Of a stretch of 23,938 bases of DNA, positions 16,429 through 23,844 are shown piece by piece (within the stretch, counting starts at the first letter, position 1; every line of letters starts with the position of its first letter). The notes beneath the pieces were generated by a model. The model made no database searches and was not told the origin of the DNA. It saw nothing but the letters and a program-made list of their open reading frames with translations. The stretch is from Candidatus Accumulibacter iunctus (lineage in GTDB: Bacteria > Pseudomonadota > Gammaproteobacteria > Burkholderiales > Rhodocyclaceae). Made by a program: the position numbers and the translations under genes. The stretch lies in NCBI GenBank assembly GCA_002345025.1, contig DDUX01000110.1, forward strand, positions 23,067-47,004, written 5' to 3'.

Positions 16429-17073
16429 ATGGACGCTGCACCACTGATTGCCCGCCTGCTTGCCCGTCGCAGCCTGCCGCGCAGCGATCCCGGCGTTTCC
16501 CGCCTGCTGGTCGACGCCGGCCTGCGCGGCGAGGTCGAGGCGCGGCTTGCCGCCTGTGGTCTCCGCCTCCTCGACCATCCGTACGCGGCGCACGTCGCGA
16601 TCGGCGTCGACCGAGCAGCCGAGAGCGCCGTCTTCGAGACCGAGAAGGACTGGCAGGCGAGCAACATCGGCCTCTCGCGCGATGTGGTGGCGTTGCTGGT
16701 CCTCCTCTGGGCGCTGATCATCCTGCCCAAGCGGGAACGCCAGATCAGCCGCGACAGCCTCGAAAGCCAGGGGCAGAGTGACCTCTTCGGTGCTGCCTCG
16801 CGGCCGGTTGACCGCGACAGCGCGGCCGTTTCCGGCGTCGTCGCCGAGAGCGCGCTGCTCGAGGACTACGGCAAGCTCCTCGGCGGCAAGGCGCGCGTCA
16901 GGCAGTTCATGCTGCCGACACTCAGCCGGCTCGGCTTCATCGAGCGCCGGCAGGGGATGATTCACGAGGGCCCGTTGCTCGATCTGGCGCTCGACTACGC
17001 CGAGCTGGCGCCGCGCATCCTGCAGGGCGCGCTCGGCGATCTGCTGCGCCAGCGCGCCGGGGGGGCAGACTGA
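16429..17073 (+). CDS. JetB/MukE-like small subunit of the SMC complex
   Basis: The product has 214 residues. The size, the position between kleisin- and SMC-like genes, and paired winged-helix-like segments (SRDVVALLVLLWALIILPKRERQ around 85-105 and LLGGKARVRQFMLPTLSRLGFIERRQGMIHEGP around 150-185) fit the MukE/JetB family, which dimerises on the kleisin. The LGFIERR...IHEGP segment resembles a winged-helix beta wing. The start at 16429 was chosen because coding-like sequence begins there and jetA ends 28 bp before; no strong ribosome site is seen. Its TGA overlaps the ATG of the SMC gene as TGATG, implying coupled translation. The assignment is by context and architecture, not direct sequence recognition. 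Confidence 0.72.
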   Translation: MDAAPLIARLLARRSLPRSDPGVSRLLVDAGLRGEVEARLAACGLRLLDHPYAAHVAIGVDRAAESAVFETEKDWQASNIGLSRDVVALLVLLWALIILPKRERQISRDSLESQGQSDLFGAASRPVDRDSAAVSGVVAESALLEDYGKLLGGKARVRQFMLPTLSRLGFIERRQGMIHEGPLLDLALDYAELAPRILQGALGDLLRQRAGGAD

Positions 17074-19880
17074 TGTTCCGCTTCGAAAAACTGGAACTGG
17101 TCCACTGGGACTACTGGCAGCGGCTCGAGATCCCGCTCGCGGCGCCAATCGTCACCATCGTCGGTCCCAACGGGTCGGGCAAGACGACGCTGCTCGACGC
17201 GCTGCGCACGCTGCTGGCACTCGAATGCTCGGGGCACGGCAGCCGCAAGCGTGACTACAAGCGCTACGTGCGGCGCAATGGGGAAGACTTTGCCTGGCTG
17301 CGGGCGGTCGTCGACAATCGTCGGCTGCCCAACCACCGCCGTCCGTTCTGGCCGCCACACCAGGAGGAACAGGTGACGCTGGCCTGCCGCATCGAGCGCA
17401 AGGGCGGCGACTGGACGCGCGTCTACTTCCTCGCGCCGGGTGATGTGGCGATCGAGCGCATCGAGGCCGAGGGCACCGAGTACGGTGTCCGCGACTGGCG
17501 GCAACTGCTGCACCAGGCCGGGCTGACGCCGGCGCTGGCGCGGGTGCTGTCGCTCGAACAGGGACAGACCGACAAGCTCTGCGAGCTGTCGGGCAGGGAA
17601 CTGCTCGATCTCGTCTTCCAGGTCTTTGGCGACAAGGAGACGCTCGACCGCTACGCCGAGGCGCGCGCGCATCAGGAACTCGTGAATTCCGAGCTGAAGG
17701 CGATGCAGGGTGAGGAGTCGCGGCTCGCCAACGAACTCGAACGCTTCGAGCAGAAGGTCAACCGTCACCTCGAGTGGCAGGCCCTGGCGAGCGAGCGGCA
17801 GGCGCTGGCTGCCGAGACGCGGCCACGGCTCGAGTTTCACTCGCTCAACGAATCGATCCGCGGTGCGCGTCGCCAGTTGGCGGCAACGCGCCGCGACTGG
17901 CGGCGGCTGCGCGACGAGCTGCAGGCGCGCGTCGACGAGCAGCCGTTGCGACGGCAGGCCGTGCAGCTCGCGGTCGCCGCCCGGCTCGCCGCCGAGACCG
18001 CCGAGCAGGCGGCGAATGCGGCGCTCAACCAGGCCAATGCCGAGCGGACCCGCTGGCTGACCCGGCTCGAGGAGCGCCAGCGTCTGCTCGCGGCGGCCCG
18101 TGTCGAGGGCGGCGATCCGCTTGCCGACCAAGAGGCGCTCGAGCTGGCCGAAGCCGAGCGGGATGCGCTGCGCCTGCAGCTCGCCGCCCGCGGCGCCGAG
18201 CTGGCGCAGATTGCCGAATTGCTGCATAACCTCAACGCCGGCCGGCGCGCCGACCCGCAGGATGTCTGTCGTTTCCGCGCGGCACTGCAGGGCGCGGGCA
18301 TCGGCCACGCGCTGCTCGCAGAGCGACTCGAGATCACCGACGAGAGCTGGGCGAATGCCGTCGAAGCCGTCCTCGCTCCGTTCGCGCACATCGTTCTGCT
18401 GGACGACGCGCGGCAGGCCGAAGACGCTTTCGTCCTTGGCGAGCGCCTGCGTTACCGGCACTATCTGGTTCCCGAAAGCGTCAGCGTGCCGGCGGCCGGC
18501 GCGGGCTCGCTGCTCGAGGTGCTGCGGCTGCGCGGCCCGGTGCCGGAGTGGCTGGTCCACCTGTTGCAGCGCACGCAACGCGTCGAGGACGCCGCCGCCG
18601 GCGCCCGCCTGCCGCGCGGCCAGGACTGGGTGAGTCGTCAGGGCTATCTGCGCGAACGGCGTGGCGGCCGCCACGCCGCACCCGATCTGCCACGCTTCGG
18701 ACAGGCCCGGCTGACCGCCCTGTGCGAGCGCCAGAAGCAGCTCGAGAAGGAGGCGAGGCCGCTGCGCGAACGGCTGCGCGCCGTCGAGGGCAGCCTCGCG
18801 GCGCTGCGCCAGCGCCTCTCCGGCAGCGACGCGCGGCGCGACCTGGCGGCGCGTGCTGGCGAGTTTGCCGACGCCGGCAACAGCCTGCAGTGCGCCGACG
18901 ACGAACACCGGAGCGCCGCCAGCGCGGCGCAGGGCGCGCGCCAGGCGCGCCAGGAGTCGGAAGAGGCGCTGCGCGCCGCGCAGCTTGCCGAGACGGCGCT
19001 CGCCAGCCAGATCGCCGCGCTGCGCAGCGCCTTGCCCGGTCTCGAGAACCTCGCCGGCCGGCGCGAGCAGGCAGAACGGCTGCGCCGCCTGCGCCGGCAG
19101 CGCCGCGAGCTGCCGCCCGCCTGGCAGGAGGCAGCAGCCAACCAGGCGCTGGCCGAGCAATGGGGCGACGTGCGCGCGATCGACCGGCGTCTCGCCGAGA
19201 TCGAGCGCCGCTTCGCGCAGGAATCGTGGGAGACCGACGCCACCGTCATCGCCCTGCGCGACAATCTGCGGGACAGCCTGCAACGCCAGCAGCGCGAGGT
19301 CAGCGACCGTCGGCGCGACAACGACATGGCGCGGGCGCAGACCGATGCCGCGCGCAGCGAGTACGTCAAGGTGCTGCGCCATACCGCCAGCCGCTACGCG
19401 AAGAATCTGCGCCTGCTCGGCGAGATGGCCGGCGTCCGTGTCGAAGTCGAACTGCCGCCGCTGGCAGCCGACGAGGGCTCGCTGGCGCAGGCGGCGCTGA
19501 TCGTCCGCTTCGAGTTCGATGCCAAGGGCCTGATGGGAATGAACGACTCGGACGCCTCCGGCGGCCAGCAGGTCGTCAAGTCGCTGATCCTGCTCGTCGG
19601 GCTGATGATGGAAGAATCGCATCCGGGCGGCTTCGTCTTCATCGACGAACCCTTCGCCCACCTCGACATCATGAACATCGAGCGCGTCAGCGCCTTCCTC
19701 AGGGCGACGCGCGCGCAGTACCTGCTGACCACCCCGGTGACGCACAACATCGGCGTCTACGACCCGGCGGCGATCACCCTGGTGACCGCCAAGAAGCGTC
19801 CCGATGAGCATTGGGCGAGCCGCGTCGGCGTCCTCGTGCGGGAGCCCGACAGCGCCGCCGGAAGTGCCGGCGATGCCTGA
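17073..19880 (+). CDS. JetC-like compact SMC ATPase
   Basis: The product is a 935-residue SMC-fold ATPase. Visible are Walker A GPNGSGKTT (31-39), a Q-loop EQGQTDKL with Gln163, an N-terminal coil (about 200-395), a hinge-like domain (about 396-545, including LEITDESWANAVEAVLAPFAHIVLLDD), a returning coil (about 545-790), signature NDSDASGGQQVVKSL (Ser829-Gly-Gly) and Walker B FVFIDEPFAHLD with Asp858 and Glu859. The catalytic set looks complete. Wadjet JetC proteins dimerise through the hinge, extrude DNA loops with ATP and deliver small circles to JetD. The arms here are short for the family, and the total is well below the 1100 or more residues I recall for described types. It starts in a TGATG overlap with jetB and overlaps the jetD-like gene by 8 bp. 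RecN-like or MukB-like housekeeping roles are less likely because of the jetD partner. Confidence 0.85.
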   Translation: MFRFEKLELVHWDYWQRLEIPLAAPIVTIVGPNGSGKTTLLDALRTLLALECSGHGSRKRDYKRYVRRNGEDFAWLRAVVDNRRLPNHRRPFWPPHQEEQVTLACRIERKGGDWTRVYFLAPGDVAIERIEAEGTEYGVRDWRQLLHQAGLTPALARVLSLEQGQTDKLCELSGRELLDLVFQVFGDKETLDRYAEARAHQELVNSELKAMQGEESRLANELERFEQKVNRHLEWQALASERQALAAETRPRLEFHSLNESIRGARRQLAATRRDWRRLRDELQARVDEQPLRRQAVQLAVAARLAAETAEQAANAALNQANAERTRWLTRLEERQRLLAAARVEGGDPLADQEALELAEAERDALRLQLAARGAELAQIAELLHNLNAGRRADPQDVCRFRAALQGAGIGHALLAERLEITDESWANAVEAVLAPFAHIVLLDDARQAEDAFVLGERLRYRHYLVPESVSVPAAGAGSLLEVLRLRGPVPEWLVHLLQRTQRVEDAAAGARLPRGQDWVSRQGYLRERRGGRHAAPDLPRFGQARLTALCERQKQLEKEARPLRERLRAVEGSLAALRQRLSGSDARRDLAARAGEFADAGNSLQCADDEHRSAASAAQGARQARQESEEALRAAQLAETALASQIAALRSALPGLENLAGRREQAERLRRLRRQRRELPPAWQEAAANQALAEQWGDVRAIDRRLAEIERRFAQESWETDATVIALRDNLRDSLQRQQREVSDRRRDNDMARAQTDAARSEYVKVLRHTASRYAKNLRLLGEMAGVRVEVELPPLAADEGSLAQAALIVRFEFDAKGLMGMNDSDASGGQQVVKSLILLVGLMMEESHPGGFVFIDEPFAHLDIMNIERVSAFLRATRAQYLLTTPVTHNIGVYDPAAITLVTAKKRPDEHWASRVGVLVREPDSAAGSAGDA

Positions 19881-21054
19881 GACGATCGAGCTGCTCGGTA
19901 GCGGGCCGCCGTGGCGGCGCCGCCGGCGCAGCGTCGATGGCCCGCGGCAGGCGCCCGACACGCTGCCCGCCGAGCGCCGCGAACTGCTGGTGCGCTGGCT
20001 CCGGCGCGGCGGCAACAGCCGCTGGGAGACGCTGGCCGGCGATGCCGGTGCCGCCGCCTACCCGCTGGCGCAGGCCCTGCTCGAATGGCTCGTGCAGGCC
20101 GGCTGGGCGGTCGTCGGCGAAGAGCGGCGCGGCCAGGGCTGGTGGCCGCAGCGGCTCGAGATCGTCGATCCCGGGGCGCTGCGCGCCGCGCTCGGCCTGC
20201 CCGATCCGCAGGCCGCACGGCAGGCCTGGGAGAGCGCCGGCCACACGCACTTCGTCCATCCGGAACTCCTCGCCGCCGCCGGCACGCTGGCAGCGCTGCC
20301 GCCGGCGCGCGCGCTGCGCCGCCTGTCGCTGCTCGAACGACTGGCGTGCTGGCACGCCGAAGAGCGCAGCGGCACCCGCCGCGATTTCGCCTGGTTCGCC
20401 CGCGGCGATACGAAGAGCCTCAGCGAGGCCGAGTGGAACTGGCTCGCCGAGCACTGCGACCTCGCCGGCTTCGGCATCAGCGGCCATACGCCGCTGCTCC
20501 TGATCGCCGCGCCCGTGTTGCTGCATGTGCAGGTGCCGGGACGCCGCTCCGCCAGTATCGCGCTCGATGCCGCGGCCGACTGGATCGGCCTGACACCGGC
20601 GACGGTGGCCACCATGGTGCGCGCCGACGGTTGCCTGCGCTGCTGGCGACTGGTCGAGAACCGCAGCAGTTTCGAGCGCGTTGCCCGCCAGCGAGAGTTC
20701 GCCGACGGCGTCGTCTGGCTGCCGGGTTTTCCGCCGGGCTGGTGGCGGACGGCGATGGCACGGCTGCTCGCCTGTGCTCCGGCAGCCGCCGACATTGCCT
20801 GCGACCCCGACCCGGCGGGCATTGCCATCGCGCTCGAGGCCGGCCGCATCTGGCAGGCCGCCGGTCTCGCATGGCAGGCGCCGGAGATGGCCGCCGAGCG
20901 CTTGCGCAGCCTGCCGCAACGCAAGGCACTGACGGAGGGTGACCGGCAGCAGCTCGCACGGCTGCGCGCCGCAGGACTGCCGCCGACGCTCGCCGGACTC
21001 GCCGCGGCGCTCGACGAACTCGGTGAGAAGGGCGAGCAGGAGGGCTATCTGTGA
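19873..21054 (+). CDS. JetD-like Toprim nuclease subunit
   Basis: The product has 393 residues. The N-terminal part (about 30-105) looks like a winged-helix DNA-binding domain (ELLVRWLRRGGNS, then LLEWLVQAGWAVV and WWPQRLEI). The C-terminal part is a Toprim-like domain: Glu262 in LVENRSSFE, then a strand-turn WLPGFPPGWW, and the metal-binding DPDPAG with Asp311 and Asp313. This Glu ... Asp-x-Asp-x-x-Gly order is that of JetD and of DUF2220/DUF2399 proteins, the subunit that cuts plasmid DNA in Wadjet. All three acidic residues are present, so it should be active. GGAAG precedes the ATG at 19873, which lies 8 bp inside the SMC gene. Its TGA overlaps the cupin start. A topoisomerase-VI-A-like role is the alternative. 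Confidence 0.82.
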   Translation: MPETIELLGSGPPWRRRRRSVDGPRQAPDTLPAERRELLVRWLRRGGNSRWETLAGDAGAAAYPLAQALLEWLVQAGWAVVGEERRGQGWWPQRLEIVDPGALRAALGLPDPQAARQAWESAGHTHFVHPELLAAAGTLAALPPARALRRLSLLERLACWHAEERSGTRRDFAWFARGDTKSLSEAEWNWLAEHCDLAGFGISGHTPLLLIAAPVLLHVQVPGRRSASIALDAAADWIGLTPATVATMVRADGCLRCWRLVENRSSFERVARQREFADGVVWLPGFPPGWWRTAMARLLACAPAAADIACDPDPAGIAIALEAGRIWQAAGLAWQAPEMAAERLRSLPQRKALTEGDRQQLARLRAAGLPPTLAGLAAALDELGEKGEQEGYL

Positions 21055-21449
21055 TGCCGCCGCCAGACAGCGGCGTGGCCAACCTGTTCGCCGGACTGCC
21101 GCCGACAGGCGAGGCCGAGGAGCAGTTCGTGCAGCTCCTGCAGCGACCCGGTCTGCTCATCGAGCGCATCGTCTCGAGCGGTCAGGCGAGCCCGCCGGGC
21201 TTCTGGTACGAGCAGCCGCAGGGGGAATGGGTGCTGCTGCTGCAGGGCGAGGCGCTGCTGCGCTTCGCCGACGAAGCCGATGCGCGCCGGCTGCACGCCG
21301 GCGACTGGCTGGACATTGCCGCACACCGGCGCCACCGCGTCGAGTGGACGGCGCCCGATCGCCTGACGATCTGGCTGGCGGTGTTCTACGGCGAGGAGGC
21401 AGCGCCGCTGGCCGCAGCGGCCGCAGCGGCCGGAGCACAGGGCTCGTGA
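21054..21449 (+). CDS. Small cupin-domain protein coupled to the SMC operon
   Basis: The product has 131 residues. It matches a widespread small cupin family recalled by its motifs: NLFAGLP, RIVSSGQASPPGFWYEQPQGEWVLLLQGEA, then LHAGDWLDIAAHRRHRVEWT and IWLAVFYGEE. The two cupin motifs form a beta-barrel; His residues of AHRRHRV would be the metal side, but the first motif lacks the usual HxH, so metal binding is uncertain. A low-complexity Ala tail (LAAAAAAAGAQGS) ends the protein. The start is the ATG at 21054, overlapping the jetD-like TGA as TGATG; a GTG one codon upstream is possible. Cupins of this family usually stand alone, so membership in this operon is either coincidental or an accessory function. 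Confidence 0.85.
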   Translation: MPPPDSGVANLFAGLPPTGEAEEQFVQLLQRPGLLIERIVSSGQASPPGFWYEQPQGEWVLLLQGEALLRFADEADARRLHAGDWLDIAAHRRHRVEWTAPDRLTIWLAVFYGEEAAPLAAAAAAAGAQGS

Positions 21450-21544
21450 GCGCACTCACGTTGCCGCTACCCGTCCTGAACGGCCCGCTCAAAGCGCTCG
21501 TTGGGCGTCGGCTCGACGCAAACGGTGAGCGATCCCAACTGCGG

Positions 21545-21553
21545 TGCTAGACT
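21545..21553 (+). promoter_or_regulatory. Possible extended -10 of the antitoxin gene
   Basis: TGCTAGACT fits an extended -10 (TGn followed by a TATAAT-like hexamer). The predicted transcript start would fall at or next to the antitoxin ATG at 21561, and no ribosome site is seen between them, so the message could be leaderless. No clear -35 is present. Confidence 0.35.
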
Positions 21554-21560
21554 TCGCCGC

Positions 21561-21785
21561 ATGAACGCCCACGTAGACCACATTTTCGACGAAGCTCTCG
21601 GATTGCCGCCCGACGAGCGTTCGGCCTTGGCCGTAGCGCTACTTGATAGCCTCGAAGGCAGTGACGATTCTTCAATTGCGGAAGCGTGGCGGCAGGAGGT
21701 CAGGGCGCGGCAAGCGGCCCTGCGAAGGGGAACGATCACGGCCGTTTCTTGGCCGGAAGCCAGGGCACGACTGAGCGTTCTGTGA
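21561..21785 (+). CDS. Addiction-module antitoxin (RelB/ParD-like, 74 residues)
   Basis: The product has 74 residues. The pattern HIFDEALGLPPDERSALAVALLDSLEG at the start, followed by a helix (EAWRQEVRARQAALRRG) and TAVSWPEARARL at the end, is the known small 'addiction module protein' antitoxin family (about 75 residues). Such antitoxins bind and block a ParE/RelE-type toxin and repress their own promoter. The stop TGA overlaps the GTG start of the toxin remnant (GTGA), the normal arrangement for these pairs. The gene is intact although its partner is broken. Confidence 0.85.
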   Translation: MNAHVDHIFDEALGLPPDERSALAVALLDSLEGSDDSSIAEAWRQEVRARQAALRRGTITAVSWPEARARLSVL

Positions 21786-21935
21786 CCCGCTTTGGCGTCG
21801 GGATTCTGCCTGAGGCAGAGGCGTAAATCAGAGAGGCCTTCTTTTGGTACGTCGAGCGCAGTCGCATTGCGGCCGATGCTTTTCGAACCGAGGCACTTAC
21901 GATAATTGATCGGCTTGGTGTCGATGCGCTGATGT
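21782..21935 (+). pseudogene. Broken ParE/RelE-like toxin gene cut by the insertion sequence
   Basis: Reading from the GTG at 21782 gives VTRFGVGILPEAEA, stop (TAA at 21824-21826), then IREAFFWYVERSRIAADAFR and TEALTIIDRLGVDALMW up to the edge of the insertion sequence. This matches the N-terminal half of ParE/RelE toxins (LPEAEAEIREAF.WY.ERS..AADAFR). The stop is one base away from the expected Glu codon (GAA to TAA). The frame then runs into the left inverted repeat at 21936, and the C-terminal half (RRY..RRFPY...) is not found to the right of the element. The toxin is therefore disabled twice. Confidence 0.85.
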
Positions 21936-21953
21936 GGCCCCCCGAGTTCGACA
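21936..21953 (+). repeat. Left terminal inverted repeat of the IS
   Basis: GGCCCCCCGAGTTCGACA, paired with the right end with one mismatch at position 5. Confidence 0.85.
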
Positions 21954-22074
21954 CTTTTTGCGTGCCAAATGCATAAATGGGGTTGCGGGTACAATAAAAA
22001 CAATGGGTTAGCGCGCGGCGAAAAATTTCTTGTAGTGACACGTCTGGCCTAGGAAGCCATTGCGATCAGGACGA

Positions 22075-22084
22075 TATCCGGATA
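22075..22084. repeat. Perfect palindrome upstream of the transposase gene
   Basis: TATCCGGATA is a perfect 10-bp palindrome 10 bases before the transposase ATG. It sits between a possible -10 (TACAAT, 21990-21995) and the gene. It could be an autoregulatory site, but chance is not excluded. Confidence 0.25.
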
Positions 22085-22094
22085 CAGTAGCGAC

Positions 22095-23774
22095 ATGTTC
22101 GTGAAGATCACCACGTCCGGCCCGAGGCAGTACGTCAAGCTCGTCGAGTCCTACCGGGACACCTCCGGGGTACCTCGCCAACGGGTCATCGCCACCCTCG
22201 GGCGCATCGAAGCGGTCCGATCGGGCGAGGCCGACTCGCTGCTCAACGGGCTGCTGCGGGCGGCTGGCAAGCCCTCGCTGGAGGAGGGAACCGGCGAGGT
22301 CGCCTTTGCGCCGGCGCTTTGCGTCGGCGATACCTGGCTGCTGACCGCCCTGTGGAAGGAGTTGGGCTTTGCCGACGCCTTTCGCCGATTGCTGCGCAAC
22401 CGGCACCAGTTCGACGCCGAGCGCCTGTTGCGGGTGATGGTCTTCAACCGGCTGTGTGATCCGGAATCCAAGCTGGGGATCCTGCGCTGGCTGGAAGGCA
22501 CCCGGGTTCCCGAGGTGAGCGCCGAGTCGGTGATCCACCAGCACCTGCTGCGCACGATGGATACTCTGGCGGACTGCGCCGACCGGGTAGACGACACCTT
22601 GACGGGTCTCCTGCGGCCGTTGATCGACCAAGAGTTGGCAATCGTCTTCTACGACCTGACGACGATCCGTACCGAAGGCGGCACCGAGGAGTCCGAAGAC
22701 CTGCGGCACTTCGGTCATGCCAAGGAGGGCGGTACGGTGCGCCAGGTGATGTTGGGGGTGGTCCAGACGGCGGACGGCCTGCCGATCCATCACGAGGTCT
22801 TTGCCGGCAATACCGGCGAGACGACGACGTTGGTACCGACCATCGAGAAAGTGCTGGCGCGCTACCCGATCAAGCGCGTGGTACTGGTTGCCGATCGCGG
22901 CCTGCTGAGTCTCGACAATCTCGAAGCCATCCGGGCGCTGCGGGTCGGCGATCAGCCGCTGGAGTTCATTCTGGCCGTGCCAGCCCGGCGCTACGGGGAT
23001 TTTGACCGCCTGCTCGCTTCCTTCCATGAGAAGAGCTGCCGGTTGGCGACGGAAGAGGTGTTCGGTGAGGAGACGTGGCAGGGGTTCCGTCTGATCGTCG
23101 CCCACCGCCCGGATCAGGCCAGCGAACAGGGTCGCGTGCGCGATGAGCGCCTCGCGGCGCTCGAGGCCGATGCCGCGCAGTGGGCCGAGAAGCTCGATGC
23201 CCAGGAAGCCGGCCAGACCCGTCCGGGCAGGAAACTGTCCGACTCCGGAACGATCGCCCGTTTCTACAAGGCGGTCGCTGACGCACATCTGGCGCACATC
23301 ATCAAGGTGAATCTGTCCTCCGCGGTGTTCACCTACGAGATCGACCAACGGGCTCTGCAACGCGCGCGGCTGATGGATGGCAAACTGATCCTCGTCTCCA
23401 ATGTTCCGGACTCTCCTCCGCCTGAGATCGTGGCCCGTTACAAGGCGCTGGCCGACATCGAACGGGGATTTCGTGTCCTGAAGTCCGAGATCGAGATCGC
23501 GCCGGTCTTCCACCGCCTGCCGGATCGTATCCGCGCGCATGCGCTGATCTGCTTCCTGGCACTGCTCCTCTATCGCGTGCTGCGCCTGCGCCTGAAAGCC
23601 AAGGCCAGCCCTTTCTCACCGGAGCGTGCCTTGGAGATCGCTCGCCGGATCCAGTACCACCAGGTCACGCTGCACCAACGCCAGTCCGCGTCCGGCCTGT
23701 CCGCCATCACCCCTCAGCAGAAGGAGCTGTTCGAAACCGTCGCCCTGCCCGAGCCCTCCGCCAGACGCCTGTAG
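22095..23774 (+). CDS. IS1634-family DDE transposase
   Basis: The product has 559 residues and catalyses cut-and-paste movement of the element. The N-terminus FVKITTSGPRQYVKLVESYRD with GVPRQRVIATLGRIE is typical of the IS1634 (IS4-like) family. Acidic catalytic candidates are Asp in VFYDLTT, Asp in VLVADRGLLS, and Glu in the C-terminal block YKALADIERGFRVLKSEIEI, followed by FHRLPDRIRAHALICFLALLLYRVL. The frame is intact and spans nearly the whole element, so it may be active. The ATG at 22095 begins the recognised N-terminus; no strong ribosome site is seen, which is common for transposases. The large antisense open frame across it is a shadow. Confidence 0.93.
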   Translation: MFVKITTSGPRQYVKLVESYRDTSGVPRQRVIATLGRIEAVRSGEADSLLNGLLRAAGKPSLEEGTGEVAFAPALCVGDTWLLTALWKELGFADAFRRLLRNRHQFDAERLLRVMVFNRLCDPESKLGILRWLEGTRVPEVSAESVIHQHLLRTMDTLADCADRVDDTLTGLLRPLIDQELAIVFYDLTTIRTEGGTEESEDLRHFGHAKEGGTVRQVMLGVVQTADGLPIHHEVFAGNTGETTTLVPTIEKVLARYPIKRVVLVADRGLLSLDNLEAIRALRVGDQPLEFILAVPARRYGDFDRLLASFHEKSCRLATEEVFGEETWQGFRLIVAHRPDQASEQGRVRDERLAALEADAAQWAEKLDAQEAGQTRPGRKLSDSGTIARFYKAVADAHLAHIIKVNLSSAVFTYEIDQRALQRARLMDGKLILVSNVPDSPPPEIVARYKALADIERGFRVLKSEIEIAPVFHRLPDRIRAHALICFLALLLYRVLRLRLKAKASPFSPERALEIARRIQYHQVTLHQRQSASGLSAITPQQKELFETVALPEPSARRL

Positions 23775-23826
23775 TGCCAATTCGGGAACCGTGAATTGCG
23801 CACAAACAATCACTTAGCCGTATTTT

Positions 23827-23844
23827 TGTCGAACTCGGGCGGCC
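23827..23844 (-). repeat. Right terminal inverted repeat of the IS
   Basis: Read on the minus strand: GGCCGCCCGAGTTCGACA, differing from the left repeat at one base. Confidence 0.85.

Larger units (their letters stand above)
21936..23844 (+). mobile_element. Complete IS1634-family insertion sequence
   Basis: This is a 1909-bp element bounded by 18-bp terminal inverted repeats that match at 17 of 18 positions (21936-21953 and 23827-23844). It carries one transposase gene reading left to right. The length suits the IS1634 family. No unambiguous target duplication is visible: outside the repeats the left flank ends GCTGATGT and the right begins TGAGCCCA. The outer GGCC of both repeats could instead be a 4-bp duplication, because GGCC is its own reverse complement. 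It has inserted into the toxin gene. Confidence 0.85.

Noticed and set aside
16995..20015. 1006-codon open frame antisense to the SMC gene
   Set aside because: Long antisense frames are expected in GC-rich coding DNA; the plus frame carries ordered Walker A, Q-loop, signature and Walker B motifs.
21480..21510. CGTTGGGC resembling the 3' end of an integron attC site next to the antitoxin gene
   Set aside because: No matching R''/L'' half or foldable attC stem could be found upstream, and no second site confirms a gene cassette.
22008..23540. 510-codon open frame antisense to the transposase
   Set aside because: The plus-strand frame shows clear IS1634 transposase motifs; the antisense frame is Arg/Gln/Gly-rich and unrecognisable, a GC-driven shadow.
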